NCBI GenBank assembly: GCA_900553245.1
Contig: USCP01000129.1
Coordinates: forward strand, 1 to 5,655
Direction: 5' to 3'
Source of the DNA: an uncultured Peptococcaceae bacterium
GTDB taxonomy: Bacteria > Bacillota > Peptococcia > Peptococcales > Peptococcaceae
Length of the DNA: 5,655 bases
Position 1 is the stretch's first letter; the number at the start of each line of letters is the position of its first letter. The position numbers and the translations under genes are program-made. This document shows positions 1-5,621 of this stretch, one piece after another. The notes beneath the pieces were generated by a model. The model was not told the DNA's origin. It was given only the letters and a program-made list of their open reading frames with translations, and searched no databases.

Positions 1-417
1 ATAGCCGGCACCGTAGCGTAAGCGTGTGCCGTAAGGGTCAAAGAGTAGACCGGGGATTAAGCAAAAGTCGATGCTGTTAATATCAATGGGTGTTGCCAAT
101 TCTTGGGGAATTTCGCGTAGACTGCCCAAGGTGGTGACAAGTGGCGTATCCGGCGTATAGAGGCATGGCTTCATTTGATGGTCCGGATAGCAGACGGTAA
201 GGGCTACTGTTTTGTCGTTTGCCCAAGCGTCCTCAATGAGTGGGGTGGTATCCCATTCGCTGCCGAAACTTAAAAAGAGTAACACTGTTTTTGCGCGTTG
301 CCAGCGAGGGTCGGTGGTGATTGCATTACAGATGGCGTTGGTTTGAATGAGGCGTTCTTCGGAAGACAGTGCTTTGCGCGCTTCTTTACCGAGCTTGCGC
401 CATTGGTCTTTGGTCAT
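1..417 (-). CDS. 5-formyltetrahydrofolate cyclo-ligase, N-terminal 139 codons (C-terminus beyond window)
   Basis: Reading the minus strand from the ATG at 417 gives 139 uninterrupted codons to the window edge. The product fits the 5-formyltetrahydrofolate cyclo-ligase (MTHFS/YgfA) family, cytosolic enzymes that use ATP to turn 5-formyl-THF into 5,10-methenyl-THF and so return stored folate to one-carbon metabolism. Visible family signs are the N-terminal basic helix (KLGKEARKALSSEER), the segment LLFLSFGSEWDTTPLI, and near the edge LIPGLLFDPYGTRLRYGAGY, which matches the family's PGLxFDxxGxRLGYGxGYYD signature. Family members are usually about 180-200 aa, so roughly 45-60 residues are missing off the edge. 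The start is supported by AAGGAGG (minus strand, 431-425) seven bases before the ATG, and by a well-placed promoter. In the signature, a normally conserved Gly (RLGYG) is Arg at residue 134. The gene is divergent from groES. Confidence 0.85.
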   Translation of the reverse strand, partial: MTKDQWRKLGKEARKALSSEERLIQTNAICNAITTDPRWQRAKTVLLFLSFGSEWDTTPLIEDAWANDKTVALTVCYPDHQMKPCLYTPDTPLVTTLGSLREIPQELATPIDINSIDFCLIPGLLFDPYGTRLRYGAGY

Positions 418-437
418 AGTTCTCCCTCCTTGAGAAC

Positions 438-466
438 AGTATAGTGCGCTGAGGTTGTGGGTGCAA
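438..466 (-). promoter_or_regulatory. Sigma-A-type promoter of the cyclo-ligase gene
   Basis: On the minus strand there is a -35 TTGCAC (466-461), a 17-base spacer and a -10 TATACT (443-438), close to the sigma-A/sigma-70 consensus. Transcription would start near 431-432, almost on top of the AAGGAGG at 431-425, giving a leader of only about 15 bases. The promoter is seen in sequence; its activity is inferred. Confidence 0.75.
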
Positions 467-516
467 GAATTTTGCTGGAGGGCTGGAGAAACGTTGAAAA
501 AAGGGTGGCAAACCTC

Positions 517-544
517 TTGCTTTTTTGAATAGATGTGATATTAT
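517..544 (+). promoter_or_regulatory. Extended -10 promoter of groES-groEL
   Basis: A -35 TTGCTT (517-522) is followed by a 16-base spacer and a -10 TATTAT (539-544). TG at 536-537 forms the extended -10 motif TGnTATTAT. The predicted start at about 551 lies just upstream of the CIRCE operator, the usual layout for HrcA-repressed chaperonin operons, and leaves a leader of about 67 bases before groES. Confidence 0.75.
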
Positions 545-555
545 AAGAACAGTGA

Positions 556-582
556 TTAGCACTCGGTTGAATAGAGTGCTAA
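556..582 (+). promoter_or_regulatory. CIRCE operator (HrcA repressor binding site)
   Basis: The sequence TTAGCACTC (556-564), nine bases, then GAGTGCTAA (574-582) is an exact match to the CIRCE consensus TTAGCACTC-N9-GAGTGCTAA. CIRCE is the binding site of the heat-shock repressor HrcA, whose own folding depends on GroEL, so repression is relieved when GroEL is occupied by unfolded protein. It lies between the predicted start point and the groES ribosome site, so bound HrcA would block initiation or early elongation. No hrcA gene is in the window. Confidence 0.97.
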
Positions 583-601
583 TAATTCCTGGAATGTTAT
601 T

Positions 602-608
602 AAGGAGG
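602..608 (+). promoter_or_regulatory. groES ribosome binding site (decides the start)
   Basis: AAGGAGG ends nine bases before the ATG at 618. An in-frame ATG at 525 would add 31 residues, but it lies upstream of the -10 box and so outside the transcript, and the family begins at MNIRPLGDK. The start at 618 is therefore preferred. The surrounding 20 bases are almost the same as those before groEL. Confidence 0.9.
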
Positions 609-617
609 CTTTTATAT

Positions 618-905
618 ATGAATATCAGACCATTAGGTGACAAGGTTGTTGTTAAACCTGTTAAAGTTGAAGAAAAAACTCAGAGTGGGATTGTGCTCCC
701 TGGCTCTGCTCATGAAAAGCAATACCAAGGGACTGTAATCGCTGTAGGGGCTGGTTACAGAAATGAACAAGGTGACCGCATCGCTCTCGATGTAAACGAA
801 GGTGACAAGGTGGCTTATACCCCTGAAGCTGGTGTTGGCTTAAAGTATGACGGTGAAGAATACATCATCTTGACCGAAAGAGATATTCTCGTAGTTTTAG
901 ACTAA
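618..905 (+). CDS. groES: Co-chaperonin GroES (Hsp10)
   Basis: This complete 95-residue protein has the normal length for GroES. Seven copies form the dome that caps the GroEL ring in the cytoplasm and closes the folding chamber in an ATP-dependent cycle. It opens with the typical MNIRPLGDKVVVKP strand. The mobile loop follows at about residues 18-34 and carries the Ile25-Val26-Leu27 hydrophobic tripeptide that docks onto the GroEL apical domain. The C-terminal half shows the family pattern YDGEEYIIL and ends in ILVVLD. It is the first gene of the CIRCE-controlled operon, and groEL begins 21 bases after its stop. Nothing suggests damage. The call rests on family motifs and gene order. Confidence 0.98.
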   Translation: MNIRPLGDKVVVKPVKVEEKTQSGIVLPGSAHEKQYQGTVIAVGAGYRNEQGDRIALDVNEGDKVAYTPEAGVGLKYDGEEYIILTERDILVVLD

Positions 906-908
906 TTT

Positions 909-914
909 AGGAGG
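909..914 (+). promoter_or_regulatory. groEL ribosome binding site, near-copy of the groES site
   Basis: AGGAGG lies 12 bases before the groEL ATG at 927, a rather long spacing. Bases 907-926 match 601-620 (the groES initiation region) at 17 of 20 positions, including AGGAGGCT and TTATATAT, so the two genes share a nearly duplicated translation-initiation segment. Confidence 0.8.
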
Positions 915-926
915 CTATTATATATT

Positions 927-2549
927 ATGGCAAAAGAAATTCGTTTTGACGCAGAAGCACGTGCTGCTCTTGAAACCGGCGTTAATGCAGTTGCTGACGC
1001 TGTTCGTGTGACCCTCGGGCCTAAGGGTCGTAACGTTGTATTGTCCCGCCCATTTGGCGCACCTGTTATCACCAACGACGGTGTAACCATTGCGCGTGAA
1101 ATTGACCTCGAAGATCCATTCGAAAATATGGGCGCTCAACTTCTTAAAGAAGTTTCCACCAAGACCAACGATGTAGCTGGTGATGGTACCACTACCGCTA
1201 CCGTATTGGCACAAGCAATGGTTCGTGAAGGCTTGAAAAACATCGCTGCCGGTGCAAATCCAATGATTCTCCGCAAAGGGATGCAAGCTGCTACCGAACG
1301 CGCTGTAGAAGAAATTGGCAAAATTAGCCAACCAATTCAAAGCAAGGAATCCATTGCACAAGTTGCAGCAATTTCCTCTGCTGATGAAGAAATCGGTAAG
1401 CTCATTGCTGATGCGATGGAAGTAGTAGGTAACGACGGTGTCATCACTGTTGAAGATTCCAAAACCTTCGGGACCACCATGGAAGTGGTTGAAGGGATGC
1501 AATTTGACCGTGGTTATATCTCTCCATACATGGTAACCAACACCGAAAAGATGGTTGCTTCTTTGGATGACCCATACATTCTCGTAACCGATAAGAAGAT
1601 TACCAATATCCAAGAAATCCTTCCTGTATTGGAACAAATCGTGAAGACCGGTAAGGCACTTCTTATCATCGCTGAAGATGTTGAAGGCGAAGCACTCACC
1701 ACCATGATTTTGAACCGTCTCCGTGGGACCTTTACCTGTGTGGCTGTGAAGGCACCTGGCTTTGGCGATCGTCGCAAAGAAATGCTCAAGGACATTGCAA
1801 TCCTCACTGGTGCTACTGTTGTGACCGACGAACTCGGTTACAGCCTTGAAGAAACCACCATCGATATGCTCGGGAGCGCTCGTCAAGTGAGTGTTGATAA
1901 GGAAAACACCACCATCGTTGACGGCCGCGGTGCTAAGGAAGCCATCGATGCACGTGTTGAACAACTTCATCGTTTGATTGAAGAAACCACCTCTGATTTC
2001 GACCGTGAAAAATATCAAGAACGTCTTGCGAAGCTCGCAGGTGGTGTTGCGGTTCTCCAAGTGGGCGCAGCAACCGAAACCGAATTGACCGAAAAGAAAC
2101 ACCGCATCGAAGATGCGCTTTCCGCAACCAAGGCTGCAGTAGAAGAAGGGATTGTTGCAGGTGGCGGTACCGCTCTCATCAACATTCTTGCTGCATTGGA
2201 TGAAGTGGCATTGGATGATGCTGATGCAATGACCGGTGTAAACATCGTGAAGAAGGCGCTCGAAGCACCTGTACGTCAAATTGCTGAAAACGCAGGTGTA
2301 GAAGGCAGTGTTGTTTGTGAACATGTGAAGGGCCTCCCTACCGGTGAAGGCTACAATGCCCTCAAGGGTTGCTATGAAAACATGATTGAAGCCGGCGTTA
2401 TCGACCCTGCAAAGGTTACCAGAAGCGCGCTTCAAAATGCTGTAAGTATTGCAAGCATGATTCTTACCACCGAAACCCTCGTTGCTGATACTGCGAAGGA
2501 AGATCCTATGGCAGCAGCAGGCGGTGCCGGCGGCATGGGGATGATGTAA
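927..2549 (+). CDS. groEL: Chaperonin GroEL (Hsp60)
   Basis: This complete 540-residue protein is the ATP-driven folding chaperonin of the cytosol, two stacked seven-membered rings that work with GroES. Equatorial-domain nucleotide elements are present: VTLGPKGRNVVL (28-39), Asp51 (E. coli D52) and DGTTT (86-90, with Asp86 matching D87). The catalytic Asp of the intermediate domain (E. coli D398) is Asp396 in RIEDALSATKAAVEEG. The apical domain holds FDRGYISPYMV, NIQEILPVLE and KAPGFGDRRKEML. By hand alignment the substrate and GroES contact residues Y199, Y203, L234 and L237 are kept, while F204 is Met. The C-terminal tail is a short GGAGGMGMM rather than a long run of GGM repeats. It is the second gene of the CIRCE operon. 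All key residues are intact, so it should be active. Confidence 0.99.
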   Translation: MAKEIRFDAEARAALETGVNAVADAVRVTLGPKGRNVVLSRPFGAPVITNDGVTIAREIDLEDPFENMGAQLLKEVSTKTNDVAGDGTTTATVLAQAMVREGLKNIAAGANPMILRKGMQAATERAVEEIGKISQPIQSKESIAQVAAISSADEEIGKLIADAMEVVGNDGVITVEDSKTFGTTMEVVEGMQFDRGYISPYMVTNTEKMVASLDDPYILVTDKKITNIQEILPVLEQIVKTGKALLIIAEDVEGEALTTMILNRLRGTFTCVAVKAPGFGDRRKEMLKDIAILTGATVVTDELGYSLEETTIDMLGSARQVSVDKENTTIVDGRGAKEAIDARVEQLHRLIEETTSDFDREKYQERLAKLAGGVAVLQVGAATETELTEKKHRIEDALSATKAAVEEGIVAGGGTALINILAALDEVALDDADAMTGVNIVKKALEAPVRQIAENAGVEGSVVCEHVKGLPTGEGYNALKGCYENMIEAGVIDPAKVTRSALQNAVSIASMILTTETLVADTAKEDPMAAAGGAGGMGMM

Positions 2550-2588
2550 TTTCTTGCAGACATATCCTAGCCTAATCCCTAAGAGGTA

Positions 2589-2597
2589 TGGTATAAT
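2589..2597 (+). promoter_or_regulatory. Possible extended -10 promoter for the Mrp gene
   Basis: TGG followed by a perfect TATAAT (2592-2597) makes an extended -10 element. At 17-base spacing the -35 position (2569-2574) reads AGCCTA, which is poor, so the promoter would rely on the extended -10. A start near 2604 would place the 2609-2646 hairpin at the very 5' end of the transcript, about 80 bases before the Mrp start codon. It may be chance in an AT-rich spacer. Confidence 0.5.
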
Positions 2598-2608
2598 TAA
2601 ATAGATTT

Positions 2609-2646
2609 CAACAAGCGGACGTGATTGTAAAATCATCCGCTTGTTG
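2609..2646 (+). terminator. Strong hairpin after groEL: likely terminator, or leader hairpin of the Mrp gene
   Basis: CAACAAGCGGA (2609-2619) pairs perfectly with TCCGCTTGTTG (2636-2646). Within it, TGAT (2622-2625) pairs with ATCA (2632-2635) beyond a two-base CG bulge, leaving a six-base loop. It sits 59 bases after the groEL stop. The 3' side is U-rich but broken (TTGTTGTGTTT), so it is a weaker intrinsic terminator than the other two in the window. Because a TATAAT lies just upstream, the hairpin could instead belong to the 5' leader of the Mrp transcript. Confidence 0.6.
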
Positions 2647-2685
2647 TGTTTATGGCTTGTTGCCCTATGAAAGGAGTATGAGTTT

Positions 2686-3534
2686 ATGAGTCAATGTGGA
2701 AGTTGCTCTTCTGCCGGTACCTGCGGCGGCTCTTGCCCTAGCCAAGAGCAAGAATTAACAGAAGCGCAAAAGCATACCAATATCAAAAATATCATCGTTG
2801 TAATGAGTGGGAAAGGTGGCGTTGGTAAGTCCAGCTTCTCCTCTGTATTAGCCATTGCTTTGAGAAAGCGCGGCTTTGAAGTCGGCTTGATGGATGCGGA
2901 CATCACCGGTCCAAGTATTCCAAAGCTCTTTGGTGTGAACGAACAACCGAAAATGGGTGAGTTCGGCATTGATCCAATCAAGAGCAAATCCGGCATTTCC
3001 TTGATGAGTATGAACTTCTTGCTGCCTCATGATGATGATCCTGTTATCTGGCGTGGCGCAATGATTACCGGTGTGGTACAACAATTTATTACCGATGTTT
3101 GTTGGGGCGATTTGGACTACCTCGTTGTGGACCTTCCTCCAGGAACCGGCGATGTGCCACTTACCATCCTTCAAAGCATGAAGGTTGGCGGTGCGCTCAT
3201 CGTTACTACCCCACAAGGCTTATCCAACATGGTTGTACGTAAGGGTCTCAAGATGCTCGATATGATGAATGTGCCTGCTCTTGGGATTGCTGAAAACATG
3301 AGCTATGTACGTTGCGGCAGTTGCGGTGAACGTATCAATGTATTCGGCGAAAGCCATGTCCAAGAAACCTGCGACCAATTCCAAGTGCCTTTGGTTGGTC
3401 AATTCCCATTGGATTCCAAGCTCTCTGAAATGGGCGATGCAGGGAATGTTGAAGAATACGATGGCGAAGTATTGAGCCTCTTAACTGAAAACCTCGATGC
3501 GCTTTTGAAGAGCCTTGGTGAAGGTCAAGAATAA
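2686..3534 (+). CDS. mrp: Mrp/Nbp35-family P-loop ATPase, iron-sulfur cluster carrier
   Basis: This 282-residue cytosolic protein belongs to the Mrp/ApbC/Nbp35 branch of the SIMIBI P-loop ATPases, which bind a [4Fe-4S] cluster, usually as dimers, and pass it to target enzymes. The deviant Walker A motif GKGGVGKSS lies at 42-50, the switch segment DADITGPSIPKLFG at 70-83 and the Walker B region VVDLPPGTGD at 147-156. The cluster-binding CxxC is Cys210-Cys213. The first 17 residues carry four more cysteines (4, 7, 13, 17), resembling the N-terminal ferredoxin-like cluster site of Nbp35. The DUF59 domain found at the N-terminus of many bacterial Mrp proteins is absent. The start at 2686 has AAGGAG (2671-2676) nine bases upstream. 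The gene has its own terminator and may share groEL read-through or use the 2589 promoter. The exact client proteins cannot be told from sequence. Confidence 0.93.
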   Translation: MSQCGSCSSAGTCGGSCPSQEQELTEAQKHTNIKNIIVVMSGKGGVGKSSFSSVLAIALRKRGFEVGLMDADITGPSIPKLFGVNEQPKMGEFGIDPIKSKSGISLMSMNFLLPHDDDPVIWRGAMITGVVQQFITDVCWGDLDYLVVDLPPGTGDVPLTILQSMKVGGALIVTTPQGLSNMVVRKGLKMLDMMNVPALGIAENMSYVRCGSCGERINVFGESHVQETCDQFQVPLVGQFPLDSKLSEMGDAGNVEEYDGEVLSLLTENLDALLKSLGEGQE

Positions 3535-3544
3535 TTGAAAAAAT

Positions 3545-3581
3545 ACTCCCCTTGCCTGATTGGGTGAGGGGAGTTCTTTTT
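3545..3581 (+). terminator. Intrinsic terminator after the Mrp gene
   Basis: ACTCCCC (3545-3551) pairs with GGGGAGT (3568-3574), and the stem continues inward through TTGCC/GGGTG with two wobble pairs to a loop of about six bases. TCTTTTT follows directly at 3575-3581. This is a classic Rho-independent terminator 10 bases after the stop codon, and it separates the Mrp gene from asnB. Confidence 0.93.
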
Positions 3582-3612
3582 GTGCGCAAAAAGTGACGAG
3601 TGGGGTTTTCTC

Positions 3613-3641
3613 TTGTTTGCATGGGGAAAGTTTGTTATCAT
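3613..3641 (+). promoter_or_regulatory. Extended -10 promoter of asnB
   Basis: A -35 TTGTTT (3613-3618) and a -10 TATCAT (3636-3641) are separated by 17 bases, with TG at 3633-3634 giving the extended -10. A start near 3648 leaves a leader of about 80 bases. A terminator lies just upstream, so asnB is probably transcribed only from here. Confidence 0.7.
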
Positions 3642-3650
3642 ATTTTCAGT

Positions 3651-3673
3651 ATAGAGAGATACGCTTTCTCTAT
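3651..3673 (+). promoter_or_regulatory. Inverted repeat at the asnB transcription start (operator or leader hairpin)
   Basis: ATAGAGAGA (3651-3659) can pair with TTTCTCTAT (3665-3673), nine pairs including one G-U, around a five-base loop. It begins within a few bases of the predicted start point. The position suits either a repressor operator or a 5' stabilising hairpin, and no known regulator motif is recognised. Further down the leader is a perfect 14-base AT palindrome at 3697-3710, just before the AAGGGA ribosome site. Confidence 0.4.
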
Positions 3674-3727
3674 CATTCTGGATAGATTGAATGGACATAA
3701 ATATATTTATAGAAGGGAATTAACGTT

Positions 3728-5581
3728 ATGTGTGGAATTGTGGGGTATTTACCCGGTAGTAATAAACACAACGACAGCGAAGTGATTCAACAGATGATGG
3801 ATACCATTCATCACCGTGGGCCGGATAGCGGTGGCTATCATGTGGCAAATCGTGCGGTGTTGGGATTCCGCCGTTTGACCATCATCGACTTGAGTGATGC
3901 CGGCAATCAGCCGCTTTTTGATGAATCCGGTCGCTATACCTTGACCTTTAACGGCGAAATCTATAATCACAAGGATATTCGTGCGGAGCTTGAAGCGAAG
4001 GGCTATAAGTTTAAATCCAATACCGACAGTGAAGTGTTGGTGCACGGTTATGCCGAATGGGGTGAAGGCATCTTAGACAAGGTGCGTGGGATGTTTGCCT
4101 TTGCCATTTGGGATGAACAAGAAGAAAGTCTTTTCTTGGCACGTGATATGTTTGGAATTAAACCGCTTTATTACGGCAAGGCGTCCAACGACGGTACCTT
4201 CTTCTACGGCTCCGAAATCAAGAGTTTCTTGCCACATCCATCATTTGTAAAGGAAGTGAACAAGAATGCGGTATTGCCTTATCTGACTTTCCAATATCCG
4301 GTGACCAATGAAACCTTCTTTAAGAACATTTATAAGCTTGAACCGGGAACTTGGATGCGTGTGACAAAGGATGGTCACATGACCCGTAAGCGTTATTGGG
4401 ATTTCAAATTTGATGCCAGCGATGAACCGCTTGAACATTATTTGGAACAAATCACCGAGTCTTTAAAGGAATCGGTTCGCGTGCATAAAATTGCGGACGT
4501 GCCGGTTGGGGCATTCTTGTCCGGTGGGATTGATTCCAGCTTTATTACCGCGCTTTTTAAACCTGAAAATACTTTTTCCGTCGGCTTCGGCGATTACGAA
4601 GGGATTTTTAACGAAACCGATTTAGCAAGACGCCTTTCTGAAATCTTAGGCTTCAACCATCATGTGCGTTTAATTGGGGCGGAAGACTTCTTTGGGGCGC
4701 TTCCAACTATTCAATACCATTTGGATGAACCGCAGTCTAATCTCTCCACCGTGCCGCTTTATTTCTTGGCACAGCTCGCTAGCGAACATGTGACGGTTGT
4801 TCTTTCCGGGGAAGGGGCAGACGAACTCTTTGGCGGCTATGAAAGTTATATGCGTACGCCGCATTTACAAAAGTATGATAAGTTAGTGCCAAAGAAAATG
4901 CGTCATGGTCTGAGTAAAATTGCACGTAAATTACCTAAGAACCGCGTGACTGACTTCTTGGTGCGCGGTGGTCAAACCCCTGAAGAGTATTTTATCGGTC
5001 AAGCGCGTGTGTTCCCGGAAGATGAAGCCTTGGCTGTATTGAAGCCGGAATTCCGACATGGGGTGACGGTGAAAGACATCACTGCGCCAATTTATCAAAG
5101 TGTGGCAGAGGATGATGATGTGACCAAGATGATGACCATTGATATGCGTTTGTGGCTCCCTGGGGACATTCTCCTCAAGGCAGACAAGATGAGTTCTGCG
5201 CAGTCTTTTTAATTGCGTGCGCCTTTCTTGGACAAGGAAGTCATGAAGGTGGCGGAAAAAATTCCAACCAAATATCGCATCAAGGATGGTTTGAGCAAGT
5301 ATGCGTTGCGTAAGGCGGCTCTTGCTGAGTTGCCTGAAGAATGGGCGCGCCGTCCAAAGAACGGGTTCCCAGTGCCGATTCGTGATTGGCTCAAAGAAGA
5401 TAAGTACTATCATTATGTGAAGGAAATCTTTGAATCTCCGGAAGCCGGTATTTTCTTTGATCAAGAGCGCTTGATTGGATATTTAGATGAACACTACCAA
5501 GGCAAGGCGATGCGTCAACGTTACATCTATACAGCTATGTCCTTGATTCTCTGGTATCGTGAATACTTTATCAACCGTTAA
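3728..5581 (+). pseudogene. asnB: Asparagine synthase (glutamine-hydrolysing), interrupted by one in-frame TAA
   Basis: Read through, this gene has 617 codon positions, a normal AsnB length. The enzyme makes asparagine from aspartate, ATP and glutamine in the cytosol. The N-terminal class II glutaminase domain (about 2-210) starts with the nucleophile Cys2 in MCGIVGY and carries HRGPDSGG, NGEIYN and GIKPLYY. The synthetase domain (about 240 onward) has the PP-loop SGGIDSS (265-271) and SGEGADELFGGY (360-371). At codon 495 (5210-5212) a TAA replaces the Glu of the family motif KMSxAxSxExRxPFLD; the frame then resumes at once with LRAPFLD and stays open for 122 codons to the real stop. As read, translation gives a 494-residue product lacking the synthetase C-terminus, probably inactive for synthesis though the glutaminase domain is whole. 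There is no other lesion, and promoter and terminator are intact, so the change is recent or a sequencing error. The start has AAGGGA nine bases upstream. Confidence 0.9.
5210..5212 (+). other. Premature in-frame stop codon (TAA) in asnB
   Basis: The reading is Ser-Phe-TAA-Leu-Arg-Ala-Pro-Phe-Leu-Asp. One transversion, GAA to TAA, would explain it. TAA is also the terminal stop of groES, groEL, mrp and asnB here, so it is not a reassigned sense codon. The TTG at 5213 immediately after could formally restart translation, but no Shine-Dalgarno sequence precedes it. Confidence 0.9.
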
Positions 5582-5587
5582 TAACAG

Positions 5588-5621
5588 ACAGCCATTGCCT
5601 CCGCGCAATGGCTGTTTTTTT
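5588..5621 (+). terminator. Intrinsic terminator after asnB
   Basis: ACAGCCATTG (5588-5597) pairs perfectly with CAATGGCTGT (5606-5615), with an extra C-G pair inside and a six-base loop. A run of seven T follows at 5615-5621. It lies six bases after the asnB stop codon and is a strong Rho-independent terminator. Confidence 0.95.

Noticed and set aside
525..617. Upstream ATG at 525 extending GroES by 31 residues
   Set aside because: It lies upstream of the -10 box, spans the CIRCE operator and has no ribosome site; GroES families begin at MNIRPLGDK.
386..643. Minus-strand 85-codon frame across the groES control region
   Set aside because: It covers both promoters and the CIRCE operator, overlaps the cyclo-ligase start in another frame and has no family-like sequence.
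918..2636. A 572-codon open frame on the minus strand covering all of groEL
   Set aside because: It mirrors the codon bias of groEL, has no recognisable domain, runs through the downstream hairpin and is antisense to a certain gene. Long antisense frames opposite groEL are a common artefact.
2667..2689. Tiny open frames (ATG at 2667 and 2678) before mrp, the latter ending in an ATGA overlap
   Set aside because: They are three to four codons long with no properly spaced ribosome site, so chance is the simplest explanation.
3642..3727. T-box riboswitch controlling asnB
   Set aside because: The leader is only about 80 bases, too short for a T-box, with no visible specifier stem, TGGNACCGCG-like box or antiterminator/terminator pair.
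3600..3785. 61-codon plus-strand frame over the asnB promoter
   Set aside because: It spans the promoter and the asnB start in a different frame, with no ribosome site or recognisable protein.
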